Shown: positions 10,816 through 22,264 of the stretch, in pieces
How the letters are laid out: every line of letters starts with the position of its first letter
Numbering within the stretch: position 1 is the stretch's first letter
Assembly: GCA_003254905.1 (NCBI GenBank)
Contig: QANU01012750.1
Location: 11,231-75,230 of the forward strand
DNA: 64,000 nucleotides
Direction of reading: 5' to 3'
DNA from: Nissolia schottii
Taxonomy: Eukaryota; Streptophyta; Magnoliopsida; Fabales; Fabaceae
The notes under the pieces: model-generated
Told to the model about the DNA's origin: nothing
Seen by the model: the letters and a program-made list of their open reading frames with translations, nothing else
The model's database searches: none
Program-made: the position numbers and the translations under genes

Positions 10816-11459
10816 CTTTAAAAAAGTTCAATTTTGGGTTGCTTGTGCTCCTTTTATTTTGAGTAAAGGCTCAATTTAGTTTCTATGATATTACTAACAG
10901 GTTAATTTGGTCTCTAACAAAAAAAAAAATGTTTGCATATAGTCGTTTTCAAATGTGAATCAAGTTAGTTCTGTCTTTGTAACAAAAAGTTTAATGATCT
11001 TAAACTTTTTAATATGTTTTACTCTATGCATTCCATAATAATAGTCTCTTTTACTTGTTTTAGGTTCATTCGTAGCTTAATGTATTTAGACATAAATGTG
11101 TTAGATTCATTAAGCTATGAATAAACCTAAAATAATAAAAAGGACTGCTACTATGAAACGGAGGGAGTAAGTTTTTAATATGTTTTTCTCTTAAAAATAA
11201 CTTGTTTCTTAATAAAACCTAAACACCTAGCCTGCTTTGCGTGCAAATGATACATTCCGAAATAAAAGGAAAGCAAGTACCTTTAAAGGCTATACTCATG
11301 GTATTTTTCAAACTTAAGAAAAGGATACATAAATTGCATAAGAAAGCCCGATTCCAATACTTTCTTTCAATATTACCTTTAAGAATGATAACAGATATTG
11401 GTGGGACCCATTATTTGTTACTAGTATATGCTAATAAATTAGTCACAAATATTCGAAGG

Positions 11460-11499
<40 letters not shown>

Positions 11500-11709
11500 C
11501 AACTANTTTAGTTCCATATGAAACTGCACTAGGTCAGAATGAATGATTTTACTATCCAAATCCAAATTATTGAAAAAATTGCATTTATATGTTATAACAA
11601 GCTGCTTTTTACACTGTCTATACATGTTCCTCATTAAAGTTCTTACTTAATATTTAATTTGCCGCACATTTCAGCAAATGCTATAGTACAATATGATAAC
11701 CATCAAGAA
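10816..11709. other. Intergenic spacer with Stowaway MITE, AT run and single N
   Basis: AT-rich, shared by the three units. It contains the MITE at 11022-11167, an AT run at 11462-11494 and an N at 11506. Units 2 and 3 have additional sequence at the N, so unit 1 is probably incomplete here. Nothing else recognised. Confidence 0.6.
11022..11167. mobile_element. Stowaway-type MITE, unit 1 copy
   Basis: The right terminus GGAGGGAG followed by TA is the inverse of the Stowaway end CTCCCTCCGTTTCATA. The element is an imperfect palindrome around TAAGCTATGAATAAACC. The left end has diverged (CTCTATGCATTCC). A TA dinucleotide flanks both sides. Copies lie at the same position in units 2 and 3. Confidence 0.85.
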
Positions 11710-12045
11710 ATTAGAGAGTTTTGAATGCCGCGATCATATCCCTTCAACCAACAAATTTTCTAATTGAGGGAAATGCTTGAAATGAAGTGGCAAAAACTTC
11801 AACTCTACGATTTCCAATACTCATTGTTTTAAGAGTAGGGAGTTTTATTGCAGCAAGTAATATGACTCCATATTATTGCAAAATGAGATGTACAAAATTT
11901 GAAGAGAATTTAAAGAGTCCATGTTGATTCATTTCAGCCATTATCGCAACTCATCATCTCAGCGTCCAACATCACAACTTTGAATTCTTGCAAGTCGTCG
12001 TATACACCCAAACACTTGGCATACTGCTATGCATTTTCAATTTTA
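11710..12045 (-). pseudogene. Relict CNL with NB-ARC deleted, unit 1 copy
   Basis: On the minus strand the 5' part (about 12035-11960) still encodes LGVYDDLQEFK followed by MLDAE, the coiled-coil segment seen at residues 29-53 of NLR1. It runs almost directly into decayed LRR sequence: SLQ.L.ISFCNNMES, then LPTLKTMSI, then HFPQLENLLVEG. These match the C-terminal LRRs, especially of NLR4 (KLPTLRTL, HFPQLETL). The P-loop to MHD region is absent. At least two frameshifts and in-frame stops separate the pieces, so it is non-functional. It is in correct 5'-3' order for a single ancestral minus-strand CNL. Confidence 0.82.
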
Positions 12046-12473
12046 TCACTGGAAAAAAAACCGTCAATATTGCAAATAAAATTTAATGATGCAGCAAAAT
12101 TCCGTCTAATGATAACACTTTTAACTACTGGCGGATAAACTTGTCAGTAATGACTCAACTATTAACCTCTAATAAAATATAAAATTTTATTTATTTAATT
12201 AATAATGAAAGTATATCCATTGGTAAAATACATATCTATATACAGAAAAACTATAAAAAAAAACAATATATTCTAAAATTTCGTTGGTAAATGTTGGCAC
12301 CACATGATCCTATTAATTTACCAATAGATTTAATGACAAAAATAATAGCAGTCTCTTTTCTTTGGCATATTTCTTATATCATATCAAAATCCATATTTCG
12401 GATGGATTTTTCTTCAAAAAGGCATCAATAGCACAGACAGACATAAATTTGTCGATATATCGAATGTTTTTAA
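12046..12473. other. Shared AT-rich spacer
   Basis: Conserved between units (31260-31700 and 53270-53708). It starts with a CACTGGAAAAAAAA sequence that resembles a CACTA terminus, but no opposite end was found. No gene seen. Confidence 0.5.
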
Positions 12474-12707
12474 GGCAGTGTTTGGTAAGCGTCTCAGAAC
12501 AGAAAATACGGAGACAATGAGGACATAAATATGTTTGCAGAATAAGGCGAAAACATAAAACTTAAAATTTTCTTTGTCTTAGGATAATTTTTGACTAATT
12601 TTTACGCATCTAAAAAAGAAAAGTACAGAAGAGATGCTTGGGACACAAGGGACGCGTCTTTGTCATACCTTGAAAATGGAGGGATACAAGAGACACGCCT
12701 CTGTTGT
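12474..12707. mobile_element. ~280 bp MITE (GGCAGTGTTTGG ends), right end deleted
   Basis: The left end GGCAGTGTTTGGTAAGCGTC matches the complete copy at 53709-53989. In unit 1 the right end is lost and the sequence jumps to AGGCTTAGACTGAGG, a deletion of about 500 bp relative to units 2 and 3. Confidence 0.65.
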
Positions 12708-13627
12708 CCCAGGCTTAGACTGAGGCTAATTAGAAAGCTTGCAAATTAAACCTACTAGGTCAACCTGTTATGCTATTGTGTTTATTTACAAAAACACTTA
12801 TTGTAGGTCTCATACACGCAACAACAACACAAGAGAGAGCTCGTTTAGCCAGTGAGCTGTCGTGCGCCTTTGTTATTTAAACGCATAATTATTTTATTTA
12901 ACCATTGCAGTATTGCAATTTGTTTTTTAAAAACATATAATAAGTTGGAAACAGGGATCATCACCCTTACTTTCATTTCTTATCTCAGTGCTGCTCTTTG
13001 TTCTCATCTCTGAAACCCTCACCCACTTCATTGTTTGCTCTCCCTCTTGCTCATTTCACTGCCTCCACTTCCACTGTGGCACAACCACGAGCATGCCATT
13101 GTTTCCCTCTCTTTCCTTGTCCCTATCTACAAGAAGGAGCTCATCTTTGTGCTCAACTCCTCCAACAAACCTGACACATAACACTTGACGAAAGGCGCCC
13201 GTGCATCCACCTCTGCATCCCTTGAAATGGCATTTTGGAGATTTTCGAAGCGGCGCACGACCGATCACACGATTTTTGTTTTTTCATTAACCGCTTGTTT
13301 CATTTTTTTTGAATCATTATTGTTGTGTTTGTATTTTTTTTATGATTTTAAAGATTTATTGTTCAATTTCATATTGTTATGTTTTGTATTTGATTCAATT
13401 TTATGATTATGATAGCTGAATGATTATTATTGTTCTATGAATGATTTCTGATTTCTGTGTTTGTTCAATTTCATATTGTTATGTTTCTGTACCTAATTAT
13501 CATTTTGATTAAGTTAAGTTTATTATTTATGAACTTTCTAATCTTGCAGGCCTTCTAAACAAGCATCAGGCCAAATTTTTTAAAAGGTTAGGCTTAAGCC
13601 AAAAAAAGAGTCTATGACAGGCCACAG
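12708..13627. other. Intergenic spacer
   Basis: Shared with 33920-34844 and 54470-55398. CT-rich and T-rich stretches occur. Short open frames on both strands (for example 12988-13188) are not conserved as proteins between units. No recognised feature. Confidence 0.5.
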
Positions 13628-14219
13628 TAGGGATGTCAAAAAACCCTAACAAGCAGGGACTCCACAGGGCTTGCCCGCAAATCTTCACGTGGCAGATTCG
13701 AGGATGGGGATCGTACTCCCTGCCCCGTGGGGACCCATTATATGTGAAAAGTTTATACTACCCTTATTCTAATTAAAAAAAAAAAACAAAACGTAACTCT
13801 AACCTAATTCACTTTCACCCTTCTTCTCTCACTCTTCTACTTCTCTCATGCTGCTACACACACATTTTCTCTCATATTTCAATCTATCTTCTCTATTTCT
13901 GCCCGTGTTGTATTGTTATTGTGTTGTCGTCACCGCTGTTGTGTTCCTGTCGCGATACTGTTGTGTTGTTGCCGTCGCCGTTGCTTTTCCATTGCTACTT
14001 TTGTCTCGCTGCGCTGATGTGTTACTACTGCTATTGAGTGTTGCTATCACTGCTACTATTCGTCATCGTGGCTCGTGCTGTTGTCCGTCTCCCATTTCCT
14101 TTATCCTTGTAATTCCAACTTTTTTATACTTTTTTTTTTTTTACATTTTTTTGCACCCACAGGGATTCGCGGGAAATGGAGATGGGGACAATTATTCCCC
14201 TGCGGCAGGGGCGGGGAAG
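13628..14219. mobile_element. GC-rich hAT-like element, unit 1 copy, right part rearranged
   Basis: Starts TAGGGATGTCAAAAAACC and contains GC-rich blocks (CCCCGTGGGGACCC; CCTGCGGCAGGGGCGGGG), as in the more complete copy 55399-56048. The right terminus has been separated by the inversion at 14220-14928, which itself ends with AGGGATGT. Confidence 0.65.
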
Positions 14220-14928
14220 ATGAAAAAGATGAATTTCTAAGCTTGATTTGTTGTTGTTGAGAATGTTTTTGTAATATTGTATAAAGATAACAGATCTAAT
14301 CCGTTGCTTTTGTAATATTTTTGTAATAAGGGAAAGAATAGACAACACTAGAAAAAAGACACATTGTTTAGATATGACCTTGATTAGATAAGAAAGATCA
14401 TACAACAAAAGCGTGATCTTTGTTCTTGTAAGTAGTCACACCTTTAAGTGTGGCCTTTAGTCAAGACAAATGACAACCGTGTAAGTGTGGCCTTTAATTA
14501 AGACAAAAGGCAACACTGTAAGTGAGGTCATAAATGTGAAGTATTGGGAACACTTGAAAATGTAAACTAAGGTGTGGTGAAAAATGTGATGCTATCTCTC
14601 TCATAGGATATACTTTTTAGTGGCAAAGAGTACACTTTTTTTAAATTATAGTTGTTGCTTCAATAAAGTGTGCCTATAGAGAAAAAGATATGGCTCTATA
14701 GGTTACCCCCTATTAATTGTGACCTAAAGTTGAAAAGGGTAGCCTTTAATCGAAGGTCACACTTTTTATAATTATAGAGTACATTTTTTAAGTTCTCCCT
14801 TATAATATATTTGTTGAAGTGTGTGGTGATATTAGGGGTGAGAATAAGTTAAGCAAGACCCAACTATTAACCGGCCAAGCCTATATTGTAGCTCATTGGT
14901 ATGGACTTGGCTGATGGCCTAGGGATGT
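14220..14928. other. Inverted segment relative to units 2 and 3
   Basis: This stretch is the reverse complement of the segment lying at about 56040-56745 in unit 3 and 37000-37705 in unit 2, while everything on both sides is in the same orientation in all units. Its right border is a hAT terminus (AGGGATGT). About 350 bp present in unit 3 (56748-57100) are missing in unit 1. Confidence 0.88.
14346..14822. mobile_element. CACTA-like small element (inside the inversion)
   Basis: Begins CACTAGAAAAAAGACAC and ends ..TTGTTGAAGTG, with several subterminal repeats of an AAGTGTGGCCTTTA type, an architecture typical of CACTA elements. No 3-bp target duplication is evident and no transposase is present. 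Copies in opposite orientation: 37105-37586 and 56147-56622. Confidence 0.5.
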
Positions 14929-15267
14929 CTACCTTGGTACCAACATCTTCCGAGTAATCACCATGAACCAACAAAGAAGCAATTAGCCAAGTTATCAACA
15001 TCAATGTTGTAACAATGTCGTAATCAAAACAGAACTATCTGTCAAAGAGGGAAATTTTATAATTTAAAAAATAAAATACCCCCATAAGTTCTCCAAGACC
15101 AAACTTGGGAGCTTTCAGGATCTTGACCTTCCAGATGAACACATTCTGTAGAGGGTAAATACCGCATGTTGCCTTCTCAATCTCCTTTCCAATACTCTCA
15201 GGAATGAACTTGCGGAATCACAGGATGCTTCCTCGTTGGTCATGATCTCTCGCATCTTCCTGCGGAT
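14929..15267 (-). pseudogene. RPS3A: RPS3a (eS1) pseudogene, unit 1 copy, two 3' exons
   Basis: The penultimate exon (15267-15080) encodes [16 protein letters not shown] and, in another frame, [20 protein letters not shown] and [12 protein letters not shown], characteristic of the eukaryotic 40S subunit protein eS1/S3a. A 13-nt deletion after ASCD breaks the frame. The last exon is cut by the inversion breakpoint and retains only the HGDYSEDVGTK region. Intron sequence lies between the exons, so it is a genomic duplicate and not a retrocopy. 5' exons are absent. Confidence 0.88.
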
Positions 15268-17143
15268 CTGAAAATGCAAAGGTGTAATTATAATTTAATT
15301 ATTATTACTGATTTGAAATATTACACAGAAACCAATCACTGCTCCACCAAAAAATCAGGCAAAAAATAAAATCATCTCCCACAATTTGGAGCAAAGCAGT
15401 AACAATGAAGAGGCGTAAACAAATACAAAAACCATATCACTTAGTTCAAGCCCATCAATCAATCACTTATGATATCTCAGCTCTGGGATACTTCATGAAA
15501 GAGAAAGAGAGAGACAATTGAAACGTGTTGCATACCATGTTGAATGTTAACCATGTGCTACTATTACATATCCAAAAGCAATACCTAATATGAAACATTA
15601 TACAAGGACACAGAAGTATCAGTATGGTAAATAAATCACATCAACACAATAGTCATAACTCGTAATATGAGAGAATTTCAGCCACTGACAACAACTCCTA
15701 TGAAGCACAAAATTTGCTTCCCATAACATCGAAATGCCACAGTAGTATGTATAGATTTCAGCCACTGACAGCAACCATTTGAGAGCTTTAGAAATTTTTT
15801 TCTCGTAATAAATCAATACTTAAATTCCAATACACAGCTGCCAGCAGCACTACAAATCAATATTTATCTTCCAATATTCAATGGAAGGGAGCTACTATTC
15901 TGCTTAAGTTCTCTCAATTCACTCAGAAGATAAAAACGCAAAATAAAGCATTTGATGAAACGTATCCAAACAAAGGAGATAAGCTACGCAAAAGGAATAT
16001 AACCATGCATATGGACAGACCCACAGTAGATCCAACTCAACAATAACCCAACCGTATACCTAAATCACACCACTTCACACAAGTCCAAGCTATTTCCATT
16101 TGATTGTTGACAAATTTACTACGAAATCCACTAGGAAAAAAAATGTATGCACAAGACAGTATTGCAACAATAAAAAGCCTTAACTTAAATAATTGAATAA
16201 AAAAAAGTGTAATAAAATAAATTTTAAATAATAAATGGACCAATTTGGTCGTACCAATAAAAAGATCCATAATATTTCTTGTTATTTGTAAATGTAGTAA
16301 GTGTAAGTCAAGTTAGTCTCACTTTATTTAGTCATGATAATGGTCGATTCAAAGATGTTTGAAGCACTTTGTATGATGGCAAAGTCGATGAACACAACTT
16401 TTTAATAAGAACAATTTGAGACCCTTCCAAATTTCCATATTATGGCCGAAGGATTAAAGTCTTATGAGTTATGACAACCTTCCCAATTCCCATATTAAGT
16501 TGACCCAAACTCTTTGAATTACAGGTCATGTCATGAAAACAAGATTCTCTACCTTTTAACCATATTTTTCTTTCTCGTCATGAGCTGCACATACAATGAA
16601 GGACCATAAGAACACATTGTACTGTATTTGGTAAATTTTTTTTTTTTCAACTGCTTGAGAACCTTATTTAAGTAACGACATCTAGGTTTATCTGTAAATT
16701 CCCCAATATATCAAAGTTATCAATGCTAATATGCATAATTTAATTCAGTCTGTTACAGAGCAAGCGCTATCTGCCAATCGCTATTTAATTTGGAGGAACT
16801 AACTTCCTTTTTTCTTTTTCTTACCACAGATATTAATAAAGACTAGTTAGACACATGATATGTTTTTTAAAAAATTCAAACATACTATCCTTAGACACAG
16901 GAGCAAGAGAGATGTCACTTAAGTTACTAATTTTTGGCTTAGAAGAACTGACTTGCATCCAATACTATCCTGAGTTTCAATTATTTAAACTACGATATCC
17001 AGTTATACACTAAGGGGAAAAAAAAAAGAGGATTTGAGGTTTGTACGTATTAGAAACATAATTTGTAATATTTGGTATAAATAACAGTTTGAGTACACCA
17101 TATATCTCTATCTTGAATGGAACCATGACGACTCCATCACCAA
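15268..17143. other. Spacer between unit 1 and unit 2
   Basis: Up to about 16093 it matches 38245-39251 of unit 2, interrupted by a deletion that removes the remaining RPS3a exons. From 16094 to 17143 it is unit-1-specific AT-rich DNA in which I recognise nothing. Confidence 0.6.
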
Positions 17144-17423
17144 GTGATTATGGTGTAACTATAAGGTCTTGGATTGGATGTGTACGCTTTTGAACTTGTC
17201 TTAATTCCTATACGAAGCTTGTAATTTCGTTTATCCGAAATAATGTTCAAATTTTCAAAAATAAAAGATTAACATTACATAGCAAAAATAAAAAAAAATG
17301 TCAACTAATTCCTACCATCACAACATTTTACTTCAAACAAACAATCCAAAGGCAATTTCTGGAGAACTGACATAATAATGACACTGTACATTTGGAAATA
17401 ACAGAGTTCTTCTTCAGCTTTCA

Positions 17424-20015
17424 TTAGCTTGAATACTGGATTCCATCGATAATAATCTGTTTGATGTGAGATATCTTGGACCAATACTCTCCGACTTGTG
17501 GCTGATATTTTCTACCTAATTCAAGACAGCCTCTTATATCCAAGTATTCAAGGGCGGTTAGGCAATGGATGTCATCGGGGAGAGAGTTCAACTTTGGACA
17601 ATCCTCTATGATAAATGATTTTAGAAAAACCATTGTTGACAGCCACTCAGGAAGAGCCTCAAGGTTGTGGCATTTTAGAATCCACAAGCTTTGTAATGTG
17701 CTCGTAGATCCTTGAAGCCAATGAGGCAAGGTCCCCGCCAGCTGTGGCAAGGAACGAATATATAAGAATTTTAACCTCAGGTTGGAGTTCTTGTCCGACA
17801 ATTCCAAATTCTCACAGCCAGCAATTTGCAAACACTTTAGCTGTGGAAAATGGTTAGTATCAAGTGGCAAAGACTTTAATCTCTTGCAATACGCTATAAG
17901 CAATGTTCGAAGAGTGGGCAGTTTTGTCCCTACAAACAAGGACTCAAGGTTGTCACAACGATCAATACTTAAAACTTCAAGAGATCCCAGATTTGCAATG
18001 TCACTCTCAGGAAAAACAGATTGCTTGGTGGTTATATACAGTCTTCGAAGGCTGATCAAGTTTCTTAATTTTTTCGGCAATGTTTCAAGCTCTGTACATT
18101 CAGCTAGACACAACTCTTGCAGATTTTGAAGCATGCAAATAGAATCAGGAAGTTTCTTTATTTTCTGATTACCTCGAAGAGAGAGATATCTTAAATGTTT
18201 TAACTTACAAACACATCGGGGCAAAGTCTCAACCGTAGAATCACTCAAATCCAAGTATCGCAAGTACTTGTAACCTGACGCCCATGTATTCAATAGAGAC
18301 TCATTGTCGGCTCCTATTCCGTCAATAGGAAACAATATAGTTTTCACATCTGTTGATTTTGGGGTGGAAGATTTGCTTGCCAAGATGTTGTTTTCAACAA
18401 ATGACAAATGCTTAACAGTCTCAGGTATATTTTGAATGTTTGAATTGACCAATAAGCACTCATCTTTTGCAATATAAAGTGCAAGATCATGCACTAAATC
18501 ATGTATTGTAAAAAGATAACCAACCCCAAAATCCACAACCTGCTCAATTAATGATCTTGATATTAGTTCATTCAGATATTGATTGGCAATATCTTCTAGA
18601 GTTTGGGTTTTGTTTGGCGATGCAATGAGACCTAATGCTCCCCAAATAGAAGTCATCTCAAAACTTCGATAGATAAAATCCTTTGGGAAAAGGGAGAACA
18701 AAGCAAGGCATTGCTTCAAGTAGGATGGCATTTGGTCATAGCTTAACTTTAATGAAGGCAATATGTCATTTTCTTTTTGTGGCAAATTCCAGATGTTATT
18801 ATCTCTCACAAATTCCCACTCGCCTGTGTCATGTTTTGAAAACAATAAACTTCCAAGCGTCCTTATTGCCAAGGGAACTCCTTTGCACTTTTTCACAATT
18901 TCTCTTCCAATCGTTATAAAATCTAGATGCTTTTCATCTTCTCCTTCTTTGAAAGCCCATTTAAGAAGCAGAGACAACGAATCCTCCGGAGAAAGGCCTT
19001 CTAAAATGTAAGGTGAAATGGTGCCCATCATGGAGGCAATCGCATGACTACGTGTCGTCACTAAGACTTTACTTCCTTGGGCAGCCACTTGCAACAAATT
19101 CCTCAACTCAACCCATTTAACAGGGTCCTCATTCCATACGTCGTCCAAGACGAGCAGGAACTTTTGACCAACAAGCTTGTTTGTTAGATGATTTGTTAGT
19201 TGCTCCATGTTTAATTCCTTTAAGTTCTGTTGGCCCACACGAGCATCAATAGGAGCAAACTCATCAGCGCAACTTATAATTTTAATAACCAGTTGCCTAA
19301 CATCAAAGTCATCAGAAACACACACCCACATTCTTATTTGAAAAGAATCACTTATCCTCGTGTCATGAAACACAAGCTTAGCAAGTGTGGTCTTTCCCAT
19401 TCCTCCAATTCCCTGAATGGGGAGAATAGAGATACTTTTATCACCAGCACCTCTAGGATTATGTTGCATCAAGAGTTGTTGTATGATCTCTTCTTTATCT
19501 TGTTCCCTCGCTATCACATCTGACTCAACAACATGGGAGTATGTCATGTCCCTCCTATGCACAACTCTCCTATCAACATCAATTCTTTCAAGGCCAAACT
19601 TATTCCTATTAGCTGCAACACCCTCTAACCTTTTCTTGATTTCTCTAATTTGTTTAGCTATCTTACAGCGAAACACAAACGGGTTAGAACTTGAGAAAAA
19701 GCGATCTACCTTGGTTTTGGTGGTACCATAAGTTCTGACCACTTGCTTGCGTAAAGCTTCGCACTCGACTTCATCAAGCACGTTCTCAGCATCAGAGAAG
19801 ACATGTTTGATCTGCTTCAGCCATTCTCGCAGCTCATGGTTGTCCTCTTGCTTCTTCTCAGCATCCAACAACACTTGTTTGATGTATGATACAGTTTGCT
19901 TAAACTCTCGCAGGTCGTCGTATACACCCAACACCAAAGAAGCTTCTTGGTATGCACGAGAAGCTACTTTCCCAATCAGTGACTCTGCAATGCTGAAGAG
20001 GAACGATTCTGCCAT
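17424..20015 (-). CDS. NLR2: CC-NB-LRR resistance-type protein (RGA-like CNL), 863 aa
   Basis: Close paralog of NLR1 and NLR3, expected to act as an intracellular immune receptor. The coiled-coil domain (1-130) has the same EDVID-like segment. The NB-ARC carries GIGGMGKTT at 202-210, FLLVLDDVW 286-294, KVLVTTRS 316-323, GVPLA 379-383, CLALFSLFPK 436-445 and IHD 504-506. The LRR domain runs from about 580 to 850. The conserved VIGRE segment just before the NB fold reads VIARE here, a Gly-to-Ala change not seen in the other three genes. A 1-bp difference after IIIDG shifts the frame relative to NLR1, so the protein ends IQYSS. Single exon with intact frame; probably functional, expression unknown. 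Confidence 0.93.
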   Translation of the reverse strand: MAESFLFSIAESLIGKVASRAYQEASLVLGVYDDLREFKQTVSYIKQVLLDAEKKQEDNHELREWLKQIKHVFSDAENVLDEVECEALRKQVVRTYGTTKTKVDRFFSSSNPFVFRCKIAKQIREIKKRLEGVAANRNKFGLERIDVDRRVVHRRDMTYSHVVESDVIAREQDKEEIIQQLLMQHNPRGAGDKSISILPIQGIGGMGKTTLAKLVFHDTRISDSFQIRMWVCVSDDFDVRQLVIKIISCADEFAPIDARVGQQNLKELNMEQLTNHLTNKLVGQKFLLVLDDVWNEDPVKWVELRNLLQVAAQGSKVLVTTRSHAIASMMGTISPYILEGLSPEDSLSLLLKWAFKEGEDEKHLDFITIGREIVKKCKGVPLAIRTLGSLLFSKHDTGEWEFVRDNNIWNLPQKENDILPSLKLSYDQMPSYLKQCLALFSLFPKDFIYRSFEMTSIWGALGLIASPNKTQTLEDIANQYLNELISRSLIEQVVDFGVGYLFTIHDLVHDLALYIAKDECLLVNSNIQNIPETVKHLSFVENNILASKSSTPKSTDVKTILFPIDGIGADNESLLNTWASGYKYLRYLDLSDSTVETLPRCVCKLKHLRYLSLRGNQKIKKLPDSICMLQNLQELCLAECTELETLPKKLRNLISLRRLYITTKQSVFPESDIANLGSLEVLSIDRCDNLESLFVGTKLPTLRTLLIAYCKRLKSLPLDTNHFPQLKCLQIAGCENLELSDKNSNLRLKFLYIRSLPQLAGTLPHWLQGSTSTLQSLWILKCHNLEALPEWLSTMVFLKSFIIEDCPKLNSLPDDIHCLTALEYLDIRGCLELGRKYQPQVGEYWSKISHIKQIIIDGIQYSS

Positions 20016-20710
20016 GGCTACCTATCATCACGAGATCAAAGATACGTTAATTAGTTAGGAACTAATGCATAATGACTTTATAAGTGACCTTGTGACATTT
20101 TTATAACTTCTAATCTTGATATTCATTAAAGATCTAATGATCATGATTAATTCCAACTTACCGAGTGCTCAAAAGTGCAAATGATATATATATACCACAC
20201 ACCAGGAAAGCAAGTGCCACACAGTTTCAAGATGCATGGGATGTCCTGTAAAACATTAATTGGTGAATATTTTGACAATTTTTTTATTTTTTATTTTTAT
20301 GAAAGTTTTGAATTTATTTAAGACGAAAAATTAGTGGCGATATGAGGAAACAGAAAGTCTAGAGCACAACCTCATACCATACATTAGAACTTAAAGCTAT
20401 AAAGTTCTAGCTAATTTTGCTAGACAATCAACCACATAATTTGCAGAATGATAAATATAAATGACAATTGAAATTAATGAAGCAAGAAATATCTATATTA
20501 ATATATAAAACATAAGATTAATCTAATAATAGAAATGACACATGAAGTGACTACGAGATTTTACCCATTAGCGTTATTTATTTATTAAAAAAAAACCCAA
20601 AATAAATAAATAAAATTCATAAATAAGAAATTTGAATAAAGACTTGAAATCTAAATCTATGATCAAGGAGATCCAAGGTACGTTAATTNATAAGTTCACT
20701 CAATTAGAAG
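20016..20710 (-). promoter_or_regulatory. Upstream region of NLR2
   Basis: Homologous to the NLR1 and NLR3 upstream regions up to the single N at 20689. There about 600 bp (including AT runs) present in the other units is missing, so the proximal region is shorter or misassembled. No promoter elements were placed confidently. Confidence 0.4.
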
Positions 20711-21014
20711 TAGGGCTGTCAAATGGGCTAGCTCGGCCCATTTAGGCTCGGTCCTGCTAACATGCGGGCCTAAATGGGCCTGGCCTTAATAGGCTTTTAC
20801 TATTCACGAGCTGGTTTTTTTATGTTTGGTTCGTCCATTTATGTGGGTAAACGGGTTAGTCCGCGGGTTTTGCCTATGTTAATACTAAACGGGTCAATTT
20901 GACCTCCAGGTTAAACAGGTCGGGCCTAAACGAGCTTTTGCTATTCACGGGCTAGATTTTATACGTTTGATCTGTCCATTTAACCGGGTAAACAGGCTCA
21001 TTTTGATAGCCCTA
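20711..21014. mobile_element. Non-autonomous hAT element, unit 2 copy
   Basis: The ends are TAGGGCTGTCAAAT and TTTTGATAGCCCTA. The flanking 8-mers ATTAGAAG (20703-20710) and ATTGCAAG (21015-21022) are a slightly diverged target duplication that is perfect in unit 3. Non-coding, about 300 bp. Confidence 0.85.
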
Positions 21015-22264
21015 ATTGCAAGTAAGCCCTTCAAATTTCTAAATCTTTTAATTTAACTGTTAAACTTTGACTCACTTTCAAATAGCTGCCACTAGTCATT
21101 CACAATTTCAATTAAATCTTTAAGCTACAGTAATTCTTATAGTTAAACCTTATGTCAAATTATATTTAGCATACTAATATATTGAAATGTTAGAGAATGT
21201 CGACATGTCAAAATCTGAGTGTTATGCATTAAAATCTTTTTACTTATTTTTTTTTAATTTCTCTTTTGTTATCTCATTTAACCATAGAATTAGAATTACC
21301 ACGTATTTTTTTCTCATACTTAACAAGTAATATCAAAGTAAATTAAATTATTTTTTTCACATAATTTACTTTATTTTTTTAGAAAAATATTAATATTTGT
21401 ATAAAAAAAATTAGACAGAAAAATAAATAAAAATTTTGTTTTAAAAAATGTTTAAAATTTTGATACTTAATACTCATAAATCTTGCTAAGTCATTTAGTA
21501 ATAGCATTGTTTTAAAAATTATTGTATTAAGAAATCAATTAAAAATTTTATAACTTTTTGTGATTCTTTTTAAGTGAGTTAAAATTTAGAATGTAATTGA
21601 GAGGTTTGATAGTTGATAACTATTTACGAATGTCTGAAAATTTAAGAGTTAAATTGAAATATTTAAAAGTTTAAGGTATCTACTAAAAGTTTAGGGGGTG
21701 TAGATATTATTTTAAAAAAATAATTTAAAATCCAATCATATCTAATCTAATAATTTTATTAAAAAAAATGTATTAGCATGATTCAATCAATAATTTCTCC
21801 CGCATTTTAGTGAAATATGTTGAGTATAAATAGTCAGAACCCTAAATAAATGCCTAAATGACTAGCATTAAACATTATTAATTTTAAAGCTTTAAAATTT
21901 AAATATGTGACATTTTAATACAAGACCTCTCTTTCATTCTTTTTTATGCACTATTACGTTTGATCATTCTACTCACCTTTGATCTCCCTTTTTTTTTTTC
22001 CTCTCATTCCTTTTCTCCATATTTTCTGCAAAGCGATTTCTTTCTCTCACTCCTCTCATGCTTGAAAAATTAGAATTGTCACACTCACTCATTGTTTTCA
22101 TTTCAACTTCATTTTTCTTATCTTTGCTTTGTGTTATTGGAGGAGTTTTGTTTTCCCCCTTTTTCTTTTTTATCTTTGTAATTATTGGATAGGATTATGA
22201 TGCAGATTCACAAGACAATATCTAGTGAGGACAGTACCTATGCATCAAAATTTCCACTAGTGGT
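21015..22264. other. Shared AT-rich spacer
   Basis: Matches 45760-48225 of unit 3 once that unit's Mutator-like insertion and tandem duplication are removed. The empty site for the unit 3 MULE (TACTAATAT) is at about 21172-21180. No genes recognised. Confidence 0.6.

Larger units (their letters stand above)
1472..16093. repeat. Segmental duplication unit 1 (CNL - TEs - relict CNL - RPS3a pseudogene)
   Basis: Direct repeat of the unit also found at about 17144-39251 and 41014-58295, with the same order and orientation of all shared landmarks. Unit 1 carries its own insertions (Pack-MULE 6437-8039) and an inversion (14220-14928). It lacks the SINE, TRIM and solo LTRs of unit 2. Similarity to unit 2 resumes at 1472 just outside the MITE and fades at about 16093. 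Confidence 0.9.

Noticed and set aside
12057-12075. CACTGGAAAAAAAA as a CACTA transposon end
   Set aside because: No inverted partner, subterminal repeats or target duplication were found nearby.
12988-13188. CT-rich frame repeated in units 1 and 3 (54724-54945), partly in unit 2
   Set aside because: Frame and length differ between units, composition is Ser/Leu/Thr-rich from CT tracts, and there are no start or splice features.
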